Shown piece by piece: positions 14,630 through 22,894 of a stretch of DNA of 64,000 bases. The DNA comes from Archaeoglobus sp. UBA230. GTDB lineage: Archaea > Halobacteriota > Archaeoglobi > Archaeoglobales > Archaeoglobaceae. Numbering within the stretch: position 1 is the stretch's first letter; every line of letters starts with the position of its first letter. The translations under genes were made by a program, and so were the position numbers. The notes under the pieces are model-generated. The model was not told the DNA's origin. It saw nothing but the letters and a program-made list of their open reading frames with translations, and did not search any database. Location: NCBI GenBank assembly GCA_002507545.1, contig DAVR01000011.1:1-64000 (forward strand). The letters run 5' to 3'.

Positions 14630-15243
14630 GTGCCGCAGTTAACCCTCCTCGGCCAGGTCGCAACCAAACCTGTTGACGAGGAACCTCAGTGGGTAATCGT
14701 AAGATCCAAAAGAATCCCCAGACAGCTTGCAGAAGAGACCCGATGCGTCCTCAGACGCTACTTCCCAGAGCTCCGTGGGTCCTGCTCTACTATACCAACT
14801 CTGCCAAGGGGGAGTACTTACTCGACTGGAAGATTGCCCTGGACCCCGATTTACTCAACGAGCCAAAGCGGGAGCTCCACCACACGATAGCCCACGAGCT
14901 GACTCACCTTATCCAGTGGCAGCAGAACCGCATCAGGCACCGAGCACTGCAAACAAAGTACGCCTACCTCTACGCCCAGAAGATCCCCAAGGGCGAGGAG
15001 GCCTGCGACATCTGGACCTACGCAAGACATCCTGACCTTGTCGCTCCGTCTGGCTACCTTCACACTCCTTTCGAGATGCGGAAGGGTGAAACCTCATGCG
15101 AGTTCTGGAACAGAAAATTCAGGTTCTACGAAAAGCACTGCAACGAGATCCACGAGCTGGCCAAGAAGGCGATAGAGCTTCGGGCGCGGGGCTGCAGGAG
15201 ATACATCAAGTGGTTTCTGGACGAGCTAAGGTTGATCTTATAG
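14630..15243 (+). pseudogene. HEXXH zinc metalloprotease, frameshifted
   Basis: Two reading frames appear to make one protein. The GTG start at 14630 (after GGTGAG) encodes about 50 sensible residues ending RRYFPELRG. From about 14780 the sensible sequence continues in the -1 frame with VLLYYTNSAKGEYLLDW, the zinc-protease motif HTIAHELTHLIQW (HELTH) and a helical Cys-containing C-terminus ending at 15243. A single-base loss between about 14769 and 14785 explains this. No classic X-XXY-YYZ slippery heptamer is visible. The downstream part has no convincing start of its own. It may be a recent pseudogene, a sequencing error or an unusual frameshift. Confidence 0.6.
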
Positions 15244-15435
15244 TGGATACTTCCTGTGTTTGTGAACGAACTTTCCCTCATTCGACAAAATCAGGTGCCA
15301 GACCTCTATTATTTTCCCGTCCAGCTGCCTCTTCTCATAGATCATGCTTATCCCATCTTCCATGAAGTTATATGTGGCAATTCTTATTCTGTGGAGATAC
15401 CTGTCATCTCTGAACTCAAACCTCACGATATCCAA
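15238..15435 (-). CDS. small protein of unknown function, antisense-oriented
   Basis: This 65-residue leftward frame reads like a real beta-rich protein (DIVRFEFRDDRYLHRIRIATY, then DGKIIEVWHLILSNEGKFVHK). It uses a TTG start at 15435, or a GTG three codons later. It ends six bases inside the convergent metalloprotease gene. Its promoter region is shared with the divergent winged-helix gene at 15568. The size and charge would suit a toxin or regulator, but I do not recognise the family. Confidence 0.5.
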   Translation of the reverse strand: MDIVRFEFRDDRYLHRIRIATYNFMEDGISMIYEKRQLDGKIIEVWHLILSNEGKFVHKHRKYPL

Positions 15436-15511
15436 TATTAGACTTCGATATTTAAGCTTTTCTCAACAATAACATTTAAATACAATACCCAATATAGGTT
15501 AACGAAAGAAT

Positions 15512-15553
15512 AAGGCTAATAGCCAGAAAGAATATGAGAACCATATTAGCCTT
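15512..15553 (+). promoter_or_regulatory. 10-base inverted repeat before the winged-helix gene
   Basis: AAGGCTAATA at 15512-15521 and TATTAGCCTT at 15544-15553 are perfect inverted copies with a 22-base spacer. The right arm ends 14 bases before ATG 15568, next to the ribosome binding site. It could be an operator for the encoded regulator or an RNA hairpin in the leader. Confidence 0.55.
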
Positions 15554-15567
15554 GCGAGGTGTACATC

Positions 15568-16101
15568 ATGGGAGATGTGACTCAGGCAGTAAAAAAGAGG
15601 CTCAGCATCGGGATACTTAGGCGAAACGAGATAATCAGGCTTATCGAGAGGGGCATAAACACGGCCTACTCCATAGCCAAGGCCATGGACCTGGATCCGG
15701 GCACAGTTAAGCACCACCTGGACTGGCTTGAGGAAAAGGGGCTTGTCAAATCGGAAATAGTTGTGGAAAAGGGAAGGGCAAAAAGAATTTTCAGGCTGAC
15801 ATTCCCAGCCAGAATCCTGGAGAGGGTGATGGAGATCCTCGATCTGGTAGATGTCGATATCAGAGGGGCAGAGAAGGAAATAGCGAGGCTCGTGCTGGAA
15901 GTTGTCGAGGGTTTGGAGGAGGATGAGATTAGCTTCGATGAGGCCGATAGGATCTTTACAGCCCTGCTTGCTCTCAAAACTGTTGAGCTTAGCGAGGAAA
16001 TTGAGGAGATGCTAACTCTTGCGAACGAGCTGCACGACGGGAATTGGGAAACAGTAGCGATGCTGAAGAACCTCGCAAGAGAGGTAGTTACCAACGTTTA
16101 A
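15568..16101 (+). CDS. winged-helix transcriptional regulator (ArsR-like)
   Basis: This 177-residue protein has an N-terminal winged helix (about 10-75): TAYSIAKAMDLDPGTVKHHL is the DNA-reading part and EKGRAKRIFRLT the wing. The C-terminal 100 residues are acidic helices (ADRIFTALLALKTVELSEEIEEML) that probably dimerise. ATG 15568 is preceded by GAGGTG. A 10-base inverted repeat upstream suggests autoregulation. It lies just before two copies of the conserved promoter module and is a candidate switch regulator for the large operon. Confidence 0.82.
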   Translation: MGDVTQAVKKRLSIGILRRNEIIRLIERGINTAYSIAKAMDLDPGTVKHHLDWLEEKGLVKSEIVVEKGRAKRIFRLTFPARILERVMEILDLVDVDIRGAEKEIARLVLEVVEGLEEDEISFDEADRIFTALLALKTVELSEEIEEMLTLANELHDGNWETVAMLKNLAREVVTNV

Positions 16102-16170
16102 CTTTTACTCCAAAATTGAAACTTTTTCCATCACAACGTGCACCGAAAAACTCTCCGGCATCATGAATTC

Positions 16171-16198
16171 ACGCCCCCTCCTAATTCAAGGTTTAAGT
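16171..16198 (+). promoter_or_regulatory. conserved promoter module, copy 2
   Basis: ACGCCCCCTCCTAATTC at 16171-16187 is followed by AAGG and TTTAAGTT. The TATA-like box is about 30 bases before ATG 16222, which would make the recombinase transcript nearly leaderless. It matches copies 1 and 3 in order and spacing. No gene covers these bases convincingly. Confidence 0.65.
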
Positions 16199-16221
16199 TT
16201 TTTGATAGAGTTAAACATATT

Positions 16222-16782
16222 ATGATCCTGAAAAGCGGTGTGAGGATCCTCACCCCTATGGAGTACGACGCTATCCGGGATGCGGCCAATAAGCACTACC
16301 ACCAGATAATGCTCGATGCTGCCCTCTACACCGGAATGAGGTACGTAGAGCTGCGAAGATTACAGGAACATCCGGAGTGGTTCCAGAAAGAGAGGCGGGC
16401 AATCTACCTCCCACCGGAAGCACAGCTAAAGAAAGAGCGGAGGTTCAAAGACCGCTACGTCTACCTCTCTAATATCGGAATGTATGCGATCCAGTACTTT
16501 TTAACCTTGAAAGAGAGGTTGCCAAGTATCCAGGCATGGAACAGGAACCTCAAGCGCTGGGCTGAGAAAGTGGGTTTGGACCCTACGGGAATCTCGGCGA
16601 AAACTACCCGAAAGACGTGGGAGAGCTGGCTCGTCGTCTCGTTCCCAGACAAGGTTCCGCTGATCTGCATGAACCAAGGGCACACCGAGATAACCTCGAT
16701 GAACCATTACATGCAGCTCCCATTCTCAAAAACAGAAAGAGAGGAGATCAAGGAGAGAACTGCAGGGTGGATGGGTCTCTGA
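16222..16782 (+). CDS. short catalytic-domain-only tyrosine recombinase
   Basis: This 186-residue protein is a second recombinase with little more than the catalytic domain. R40 (YTGMRYVEL), a Lys near K71 (LKKERRFKDRYVYLS), R130 in AKTTRKTW (where the usual His is replaced), H154 (NQGHTEI) and the nucleophile Y163 (NHYMQLPF) are visible. Lack of an arm-binding domain suggests a resolvase or inversion role rather than chromosomal integration, which the integrase at 32843 would do. I start at ATG 16222; the frame continues upstream through the promoter module. Copies 2 and 3 of that module flank the gene as imperfect direct repeats. Confidence 0.8.
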   Translation: MILKSGVRILTPMEYDAIRDAANKHYHQIMLDAALYTGMRYVELRRLQEHPEWFQKERRAIYLPPEAQLKKERRFKDRYVYLSNIGMYAIQYFLTLKERLPSIQAWNRNLKRWAEKVGLDPTGISAKTTRKTWESWLVVSFPDKVPLICMNQGHTEITSMNHYMQLPFSKTEREEIKERTAGWMGL

Positions 16783-16785
16783 ATT

Positions 16786-16814
16786 ACACCCCTCTCTAAT
16801 TCAACATTTATATA
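16786..16814 (+). promoter_or_regulatory. conserved promoter module, copy 3 (large-operon promoter)
   Basis: ACACCCCTCTCTAATTC at 16786-16802 is followed by AACA and TTTATATA at about 16807-16814. It begins four bases after the recombinase stop and precedes the whole rightward run of membrane and secreted proteins. It has the best TATA box of the three copies. Confidence 0.7.
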
Positions 16815-16855
16815 CCTCTTTCATCACACATTAACTGAAACGGGTCGGGGATAGC

Positions 16856-16975
16856 ATGCGAGACTGGTTGCCTTGTGAAGACGGGTTGAACTTTTTTGTT
16901 TTTTTGTTAGCTATCCCCGCCGCCACATCCTCGGCCCGGAAAAGTTGCGGAGGTGAGACTGGTTGGGGAAGGTAG
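16856..16975 (+). CDS. possible 39-residue leader peptide or small membrane protein
   Basis: ATG 16856 opens a frame with a hydrophobic core, LNFFVFLLAIPAATSSA, after a charged N-terminus, ending at TAG 16975 within the next small gene. GGGGATAGC at 16847-16855 and GCTATCCCC at 16910-16918 form an inverted repeat that surrounds the first half. It could be a real small membrane protein or merely part of a structured leader. Confidence 0.35.
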   Translation: MRDWLPCEDGLNFFVFLLAIPAATSSARKSCGGETGWGR

Positions 16976-17124
16976 TTACCCAGTTTAAGAAGACGAAGGG
17001 AATGGGCTACCACTTCAAGAAGGGGCCAGGAGGCACCATGCAGGTAGTGGAGGTGCCGATGAGCGAGCTTCGCAGGAAGCGGAAGAAGGGGGAGAGCGGA
17101 GGTGGAAGGAAGAAGAAAAGTTAG
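16963..17124 (+). CDS. 53-residue basic protein
   Basis: A TTG start at 16963 follows GGAGGTGAG. The product is very rich in Lys and Arg (QFKKTKGMGYHFKK, ELRRKRKKG and a final GRKKKS), as in small nucleic-acid-binding or packaging proteins. It is the first well-supported gene after the strong promoter module. A similar start context (GGTGAGAC, then GGTTG) recurs at the basic protein at 29884. Confidence 0.6.
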   Translation: MGKVVTQFKKTKGMGYHFKKGPGGTMQVVEVPMSELRRKRKKGESGGGRKKKS

Positions 17125-17139
17125 GCGAGGTGATGTTGC

Positions 17140-17787
17140 TTGGTGAAGACTGGTTGGATTGTAGGAGTTTTGTTTGTGCTGGCGATATTGGTTGTGCCAG
17201 CCGCAGCCGGAGTGACTACGCAGTCAAACAGTGCCCTTTCAGTGTCAGTAACGCAGAGCGACCCCATCAAAACAAATGACTTCAACTACGTAACAATAAA
17301 GCTCGATCCCAAGACGAGCTACCCCATCTCCGCCCGTATAGTCATTAAGCCATCGTACTTTGCCATAAAGCCTGAGTGGGTCAAGGGATGCGATGCGATG
17401 AAGACTGGCAGCGGCGTTACATGCACCATCTGGAACTTCCAGGACGAGAAGACGATCAAAGTTGTCATCCCAGGTGCCGTACTGGAAGGTCTTAGCTTCA
17501 AGGATGGAAAAGCCAGGCTGATCGGCGGCGTCGAGGTGTATCCGTTCACCAGCTCGGCTGCCGCAGTGTATGGCGTGGAGGCTAAAAATCTGCAAACTTT
17601 GAGCGTAGAGCCGCCTTTTAGTCAAGCGATAGATACGAATATAAACGTATTCATGGCAATGGTTCTGATAGCTTTCGGAGCTGGCTTAATACTGTTTGGC
17701 ACTAAGAACAATATAGAGCTCGGATCGACGCTGATTCTCTTCGCACTGGCTACGGTAGTTATATTGAACATGTTTAACCTGGGGTGA
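17140..17787 (+). CDS. secreted or virion-like membrane protein with two C-terminal helices
   Basis: This 215-residue protein has a signal sequence (residues 1-23, ending VVPAAAG), an extracytoplasmic beta-rich domain (about 25-160) and two hydrophobic segments near 168-187 and 194-213. The start is TTG 17140 with GAGGTGATG before it; a GTG directly after it is an alternative. It is the first of a series of exported proteins and is small enough to be an abundant envelope protein, but I recognise no family. The following gene overlaps its stop. Confidence 0.75.
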   Translation: MVKTGWIVGVLFVLAILVVPAAAGVTTQSNSALSVSVTQSDPIKTNDFNYVTIKLDPKTSYPISARIVIKPSYFAIKPEWVKGCDAMKTGSGVTCTIWNFQDEKTIKVVIPGAVLEGLSFKDGKARLIGGVEVYPFTSSAAAVYGVEAKNLQTLSVEPPFSQAIDTNINVFMAMVLIAFGAGLILFGTKNNIELGSTLILFALATVVILNMFNLG

Positions 17788-18182
17788 TGGAATTGGAGAG
17801 TAAAATGGCACTTGCCGCAGTTGCAATAGGCTTTCTAACTTTTGTAGTAGGATTTGGCTACTACTTTGGATGGTGGGATCAACTATACGATTATATCCCG
17901 TGGTTCGCCGACAAAGGCGACCTCAAGGTCACAGTTTACGATGCAAAACAAACCGCTGACACTTCTGACGACGTCCCGCTCGCCAACGTAACCGTCAGCA
18001 TATTAAGCACTGAGCTGGTGAAGAAAACCGACGAAAACGGCACCGCCTACTTCAGCGACGTTGATGTCGGCGATTATCAAGTACAGGCGGAGTGGGGATC
18101 TAACGTCCTCGCCAAGAACGTGACCATCACAAAAGACGCGATTGCAACCCTCACCTTCCTGTTCAACGAATCAGCCAGCTAA
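17787..18182 (+). CDS. membrane-anchored Ig-like domain protein
   Basis: This 131-residue protein has an N-terminal membrane anchor (about 8-27) and an external beta-sandwich domain resembling CNA-B/carboxypeptidase-regulatory-like folds (DLKVTVYDAKQ, VPLANVTVSILS, KKTDENGTAYFSDVDVGDYQV). Several Asn-X-Thr sequons suit archaeal N-glycosylation. ATG 17787 overlaps the previous stop by one base. It probably forms part of a surface complex with its neighbours. Confidence 0.75.
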   Translation: MELESKMALAAVAIGFLTFVVGFGYYFGWWDQLYDYIPWFADKGDLKVTVYDAKQTADTSDDVPLANVTVSILSTELVKKTDENGTAYFSDVDVGDYQVQAEWGSNVLAKNVTITKDAIATLTFLFNESAS

Positions 18183-18203
18183 CCTCGAAGGAGGCGAGGA
18201 GCC

Positions 18204-21011
18204 GTGAAGCGTTTTCTACTTTTTTTAGTGTTACTTTTTATTTGTTCAAATGCGGTAGCGTACACACCAATAAAAGGAGAGGTATTCCCAGAGCTTGTCA
18301 CGGTTCATGGGGATTGGGAATGGGCAGGAAGTGGTAGCAGTCCTGGAAATGCAAGAGGCATACCTGATGGAAAGATCGTCAGACTGTTAGGGAACGAAAT
18401 AGACCCTGAGACTGGTGCATATTTGATATATAGGTCAGATGTGCCATTTAATGTAGTTATTCCATACACGGCAGACATACACCTCTCTACTGGAGCGTGG
18501 GGGACAGGGGATGAAGGGGTATGGGTAAGCAAAGATGGGCGTAACTGGGTTGAAGTACCATACCCTGGCACAAGTGAACTTGTCTACGACGAAATAAACG
18601 CCGGAGATATAACCAACGACACGATTCCAGACACAATAGACGTTTACCGCAGTGTAGCAAAACTATCAGATAGCTATACATATGTTAAAATTGGAAAACC
18701 AGCAGGAGCATCAGATCCAAGCATAGAAGTAGATACAGTGAGCGTTATACCGGTTAGTCTCGGAGATGAAAACTCGGAGTACATTCTGGAAGTAAATGGA
18801 ATAGCGTGTGAGGGGATGTACACGGACATATATGTAAAACCAGGGGATACGATAACTGTAAAGGTATTCAAGAGGGGAAGTTTTATCTTTAAAGACTATG
18901 TCGGAAATGCAGACATTTATGTTAACGGAGAATTGTACGGGAGGATACCTCCCGAGTGGACGTTCTGGGTGATAGATAATCCATTTGACAGTCCTCAGTT
19001 TACATTTACACTTACGGAAGAAGGAGATTATGCGATTTACGGAGTGGTTGACGGTGTAAACACAACTTCTGCAATAATACATGTTGGTCAGAGTGTTTCT
19101 AAGAACATAATGATAGACATCGCAGAGATAAAGGGGGAAGCGAGAGAAAGGGTGGATGGTTATGAGATACTTTTCGGAACGGAAGTTGAATTCATAGTAT
19201 ACAACTACGACGATTCGATATGGAACAAGATACCTATCTACGGATGGTGGTTTGTGGAAGACTGGATACCTGCATCGGGTGCAAAAATACTCATTGATGG
19301 AGTAGAAGTTGGGACAACAGACAGCAATGGGCGTTTTGAGTACACTTTCACGAAGCCGCAAGGTGAGCTGTACCATGCGTGGATCGTTCAGGCTGAAAAG
19401 GACGGAGCTATATCAAACCCACTCAGAATCTACGGATATGAATCGTTTGAGGAGTATAATGAGTGGAACGAAACAGGGGCTTATCTAAAAGTTTTCGTAG
19501 GAACTCAGCCAGAATACGGGTCACTGTACATGCCTCTGACAGACGCACAGGTTCAGGTTTACAAGTGGGATTCTAAAGCAGAGACATGGGTGACGCCGGC
19601 AATTTACAGAACCTCATCTAACGGAACAGTTACGATACCAGTACCAGCCAATACGCAGTTGAAGGTTATTGCGGACGCTTGGGGATATGTACCTTCTGAA
19701 GCAGTGTATGTGACATTACTTGAGGGCGAAAAGAAGAGTGTAAGTATCATTCTCAAGCCAATAGGTGATAGTACACCTTACGATGAGTTCTACCTAAACG
19801 CAAAACCAGTGGGTGGAGGAATAGACTACACAGTACCAGTTGGTGGGGAGGTAGAGTTCTGGATAAGCAAGAACAGAAACTCGTGGTCGCCAGAGGTTGG
19901 GGGAACATTGCACGTACTCCTGAATGGCACAGAGGTGATAACTAAAGAGATACCAGCACCAAATGTGCTTGGATTCGGTGGAAAGGCGGTTGTGGCATTC
20001 GAAAATCCTGGAGAATACGTTGCGTATGCGGATGTTGATGGTGTCAGGACTAAGAATCAGATACTCATCAATGTGTTGACCCAATCAGATTATGACCAGT
20101 ACACCGACACATACTACATAGTTGCTGACAAGAATTACGCCAATGTGGGGGAGGAGATAGAGGCGTGGATAACAAGAGGGCAGCCAACACTCGATAAGTC
20201 GGCATCTGTCAGTGGGAAAATTTACATCTATAGGGTTGAAAACAATCAAACCGTAAAATGGAAGGAACTCGAAACGACAACAAATGGATTCTTTATCTGG
20301 AGTCATCAATCGGTAAAATTCACAGCAGTAGAACCTGGAATGTATCTCCTCGAAGGAGAGGTTGGAGGAGTAAAGACAAAGAACAATTGGAAAATAGAGG
20401 TTGGAGAGGGGACGGCAACAGACCCCAATGCAATAAGAATCGGATGGAAGTTAACCAAGATTCCCGATGATGGGAGAAGCACCGCATCAGTAGGATTAGG
20501 AGCTGGAGCTGGTGCAATAATCGGGGCCATTCTCGGTGGGGGGATAGGTGCAATTCCAGGAGCCATCGTCGGAGGTTACTTTGGCAATGGAATCGGCTGG
20601 ATAGCAGACCAGATTGATGACTGGTTCAAAGAGTGGCAGTACGGAGATTCGGTTCTGCAAGCTGGAACCGAAGTGGAATTTGCAATAATTCAGGGAGGAG
20701 AGCTGAAGACTGGGGAGATTTACATAAACGGTGAGAAAATAGCGGTACTGAACAACAACAGCGTAAGGTGGAATTTTGCATCTCCAGGTGAATACGAAAT
20801 AAGGGCGTATTGTGTTGTTGGCTCAGAAAAAAGTGAAGCAGTTAATAGTCCTGTGCACTTCACGGTAGCAGCATCTGGGGCACAGCTCTTCACGAAAATA
20901 TACAACTACCTCCCTGCGATTACTGGAATACCTCTTGTGGACATAATAATCTGTGTAGGAATGCTGCTGGTAGTAATTGCGATAATAAGGGCTGTTCTCG
21001 GAGGTGATTGA
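18204..21011 (+). CDS. giant secreted multi-domain surface protein with C-terminal anchor
   Basis: This 935-residue protein starts at GTG 18204 after GGAGGCGAGG. It has a signal peptide (1-19) and a series of beta-sandwich domains with the recurrent pattern of carboxypeptidase-regulatory or Ig-like units (AKILIDGVEVGTTDSNGRFEYTF region near 365-390, VQVYKWDSKAETW near 450, GEIYINGEKIAVL near 840). A glycine-rich hydrophobic stretch near 765-800 (GAGAGAIIGAILGGGIG) resembles a glycine zipper. A terminal membrane anchor lies near 908-932. It is the best candidate for a spike, adhesin or fusion protein. Its DNA is more AT-rich and uses more A-ending codons than the genes from 22.9 kb on. Confidence 0.75.
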   Translation: MKRFLLFLVLLFICSNAVAYTPIKGEVFPELVTVHGDWEWAGSGSSPGNARGIPDGKIVRLLGNEIDPETGAYLIYRSDVPFNVVIPYTADIHLSTGAWGTGDEGVWVSKDGRNWVEVPYPGTSELVYDEINAGDITNDTIPDTIDVYRSVAKLSDSYTYVKIGKPAGASDPSIEVDTVSVIPVSLGDENSEYILEVNGIACEGMYTDIYVKPGDTITVKVFKRGSFIFKDYVGNADIYVNGELYGRIPPEWTFWVIDNPFDSPQFTFTLTEEGDYAIYGVVDGVNTTSAIIHVGQSVSKNIMIDIAEIKGEARERVDGYEILFGTEVEFIVYNYDDSIWNKIPIYGWWFVEDWIPASGAKILIDGVEVGTTDSNGRFEYTFTKPQGELYHAWIVQAEKDGAISNPLRIYGYESFEEYNEWNETGAYLKVFVGTQPEYGSLYMPLTDAQVQVYKWDSKAETWVTPAIYRTSSNGTVTIPVPANTQLKVIADAWGYVPSEAVYVTLLEGEKKSVSIILKPIGDSTPYDEFYLNAKPVGGGIDYTVPVGGEVEFWISKNRNSWSPEVGGTLHVLLNGTEVITKEIPAPNVLGFGGKAVVAFENPGEYVAYADVDGVRTKNQILINVLTQSDYDQYTDTYYIVADKNYANVGEEIEAWITRGQPTLDKSASVSGKIYIYRVENNQTVKWKELETTTNGFFIWSHQSVKFTAVEPGMYLLEGEVGGVKTKNNWKIEVGEGTATDPNAIRIGWKLTKIPDDGRSTASVGLGAGAGAIIGAILGGGIGAIPGAIVGGYFGNGIGWIADQIDDWFKEWQYGDSVLQAGTEVEFAIIQGGELKTGEIYINGEKIAVLNNNSVRWNFASPGEYEIRAYCVVGSEKSEAVNSPVHFTVAASGAQLFTKIYNYLPAITGIPLVDIIICVGMLLVVIAIIRAVLGGD

Positions 21012-21014
21012 AAA

Positions 21015-22874
21015 ATGAGGTGGATACTGCTACTCGTGTTTGTAATGCTAATAGGAGTTGCGTCGGGAGCGACTATATGCAGCGACTACATACAGTTTAA
21101 CCTCGATGCACCCGCTTCAGCGGATTCGGTTTATAAAATCGTAGTGGACAACACCAGCATAAGCGTTTACAATGCCCTCAACGAACTTGAGATTTCGGGG
21201 ACGAGTGAATACTTCTGGAGCTACACGACGACAGAAATTGCGATTTTGAGTGATAAAGGGGAAGTACCATTCTATATTGAGGAGTGGAACGGCACAACCA
21301 AGAAAGCGGTTCTAAGATTCAAGCTTGTGGAGGGCAGCAGTTATGTGATAGTATGTTTTGGAAGCCAAGGGCAAAAGAGCACGTCAGTTTACAGTTTCTA
21401 CGATGACTTCAACGACCTCGATAACTTTAATGTGTACACGAGTTTAGGCAGTGTAACGGTTGAGAACTCTCTGCTGAAGATTAGTGGTGGGGGAACATCA
21501 ACGAGTTCGGGTTGTAATGCTGTTGAAAGCAAGCAGAAATTTTCACCACCGCTAACGATGGTAATAAAAGTGAAGAGAAGTACACCAGTATGTATAAACG
21601 CTCATCAGGCTTTCGGTTTTTCAGATTCGGATTTGTCTTCAGCACCATACAGCTTTGATTGGGCAAATGTGGTGGTTCACAACCAGGAGTGTTATCCAGA
21701 TTACACATTTTTCATAACGAGAGCCAATGGCAGCCCGGGAGTGAACGAGCAGGTGGTGCTTACACCAAACTGGACTGAATGGAGAACATTCGAAATAGTC
21801 TGGAAGGTTGGAGAGGCAGAGCTGTATGTGGACGGGCAGTTTGTAACTGAAACTACACAGTATATTCCAACAACACAGCTTCCGCTCGTAATTAGTGCTG
21901 GGAACAACTACGGACAGGATACAGTCGTGGTGGATTGGGTGGGAATACTCCCAACAACGGATGCAGCAAATTTTGTCTCTATGGAGAATGTGCACTCGAA
22001 AACGGTTATAGCACCTGGAGGCTTTGTAGAAAAGAGGGCACCATTCCTTATGCTGTTCGACATTCCATTCGTCCCACAGGACAGAAAGATTCTTGCTCTG
22101 CCAACAGTTACAAACTCCGAAAACAGCTACACATTTTACCTGCAAAACGAGGTGGTGGTTGACGAGGATACATACGGCATTCTCTACGAACTAGATATAT
22201 CTGGAACAAAGCCTCATCTGCTTAATTACAACGAGATGACAAAATACGGACGATTTTATGTGGATGGGCAGAATTTGGTGTTTGAAGCAGGTGACGCTAT
22301 AACATCTCAAAACTACAAGCTTGTGGTTATACAGCATCCTATATGGTGGGAGAAGATAGCATGGAGCTTCGGATGGCTGCCAAAACTTGAAGATGTGAGT
22401 GTAGCGAGCACAAAGAATGTTGCTACGAGTTCTGTATCGTCTGAAGCAACAACCCTCGAAGTGTGCAACGGAGGACTTTTCGGCATCGAAGGGAGCTACA
22501 CGACAAACGTTTCAGACATCGAAGTCCACTATGGCGATACGATCTTCGTGAGGGTTGCGGACGGCTCAGGTTACTCCATACTTGTTGACGGAGTCAACAA
22601 GGGCGAAGATAACGCATTCTTCCATGTGGACAAATCATCGGGCACCATCACAATAGAAACTTCCCCTGCAACGCAGACTGTAACCCTCAATGTCACGGGC
22701 TACAACGGATACATGGATTATCTGGCGGGCTACTTCCTCTTCGTCAAATCCAACTGTCCAGCACTGCTCAACAACCTGCTCTTTGATACACTGCTTTGGG
22801 CTCTGCTAATAATCCCAGTTGGGATTGCAATCGGGCTTAAGCTCGGAATAGTTGTTCTCAGGGCTATCCTCTAA
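21015..22874 (+). CDS. secreted LamG/DUF2341-like surface protein with C-terminal anchor
   Basis: This 619-residue protein has a signal peptide (1-18). An N-terminal region of the DUF2341 kind (YKIVVDNTSISVYNALNELEI, AVLRFKLVEGSSY) leads to a concanavalin/LamG-like domain at about 128-310 (SFYDDFNDLDNFNVYTS at its start, TFEIVWKVGEAELYVDGQFV near 270). Further beta domains and a C-terminal hydrophobic anchor (about 587-616) follow. LamG-type domains bind carbohydrate or protein, so a receptor-binding role is reasonable. It begins four bases after the preceding stop and shares that gene's AT-rich composition. Confidence 0.75.
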   Translation: MRWILLLVFVMLIGVASGATICSDYIQFNLDAPASADSVYKIVVDNTSISVYNALNELEISGTSEYFWSYTTTEIAILSDKGEVPFYIEEWNGTTKKAVLRFKLVEGSSYVIVCFGSQGQKSTSVYSFYDDFNDLDNFNVYTSLGSVTVENSLLKISGGGTSTSSGCNAVESKQKFSPPLTMVIKVKRSTPVCINAHQAFGFSDSDLSSAPYSFDWANVVVHNQECYPDYTFFITRANGSPGVNEQVVLTPNWTEWRTFEIVWKVGEAELYVDGQFVTETTQYIPTTQLPLVISAGNNYGQDTVVVDWVGILPTTDAANFVSMENVHSKTVIAPGGFVEKRAPFLMLFDIPFVPQDRKILALPTVTNSENSYTFYLQNEVVVDEDTYGILYELDISGTKPHLLNYNEMTKYGRFYVDGQNLVFEAGDAITSQNYKLVVIQHPIWWEKIAWSFGWLPKLEDVSVASTKNVATSSVSSEATTLEVCNGGLFGIEGSYTTNVSDIEVHYGDTIFVRVADGSGYSILVDGVNKGEDNAFFHVDKSSGTITIETSPATQTVTLNVTGYNGYMDYLAGYFLFVKSNCPALLNNLLFDTLLWALLIIPVGIAIGLKLGIVVLRAIL

Positions 22875-22894
22875 TTTTTCACGAGGTGAGGTCT

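Noticed and set aside
14689-14780. Independent start of the metalloprotease at ATG 14689
   Set aside because: The first 30 residues read as an out-of-phase copy of the better N-terminal frame from 14630. A frameshift explains both.
18711-19376. Leftward 221-residue frame opposite the giant surface gene
   Set aside because: It is Tyr/Arg/Cys-rich without any motif. It is the reverse reading of a beta-rich gene.
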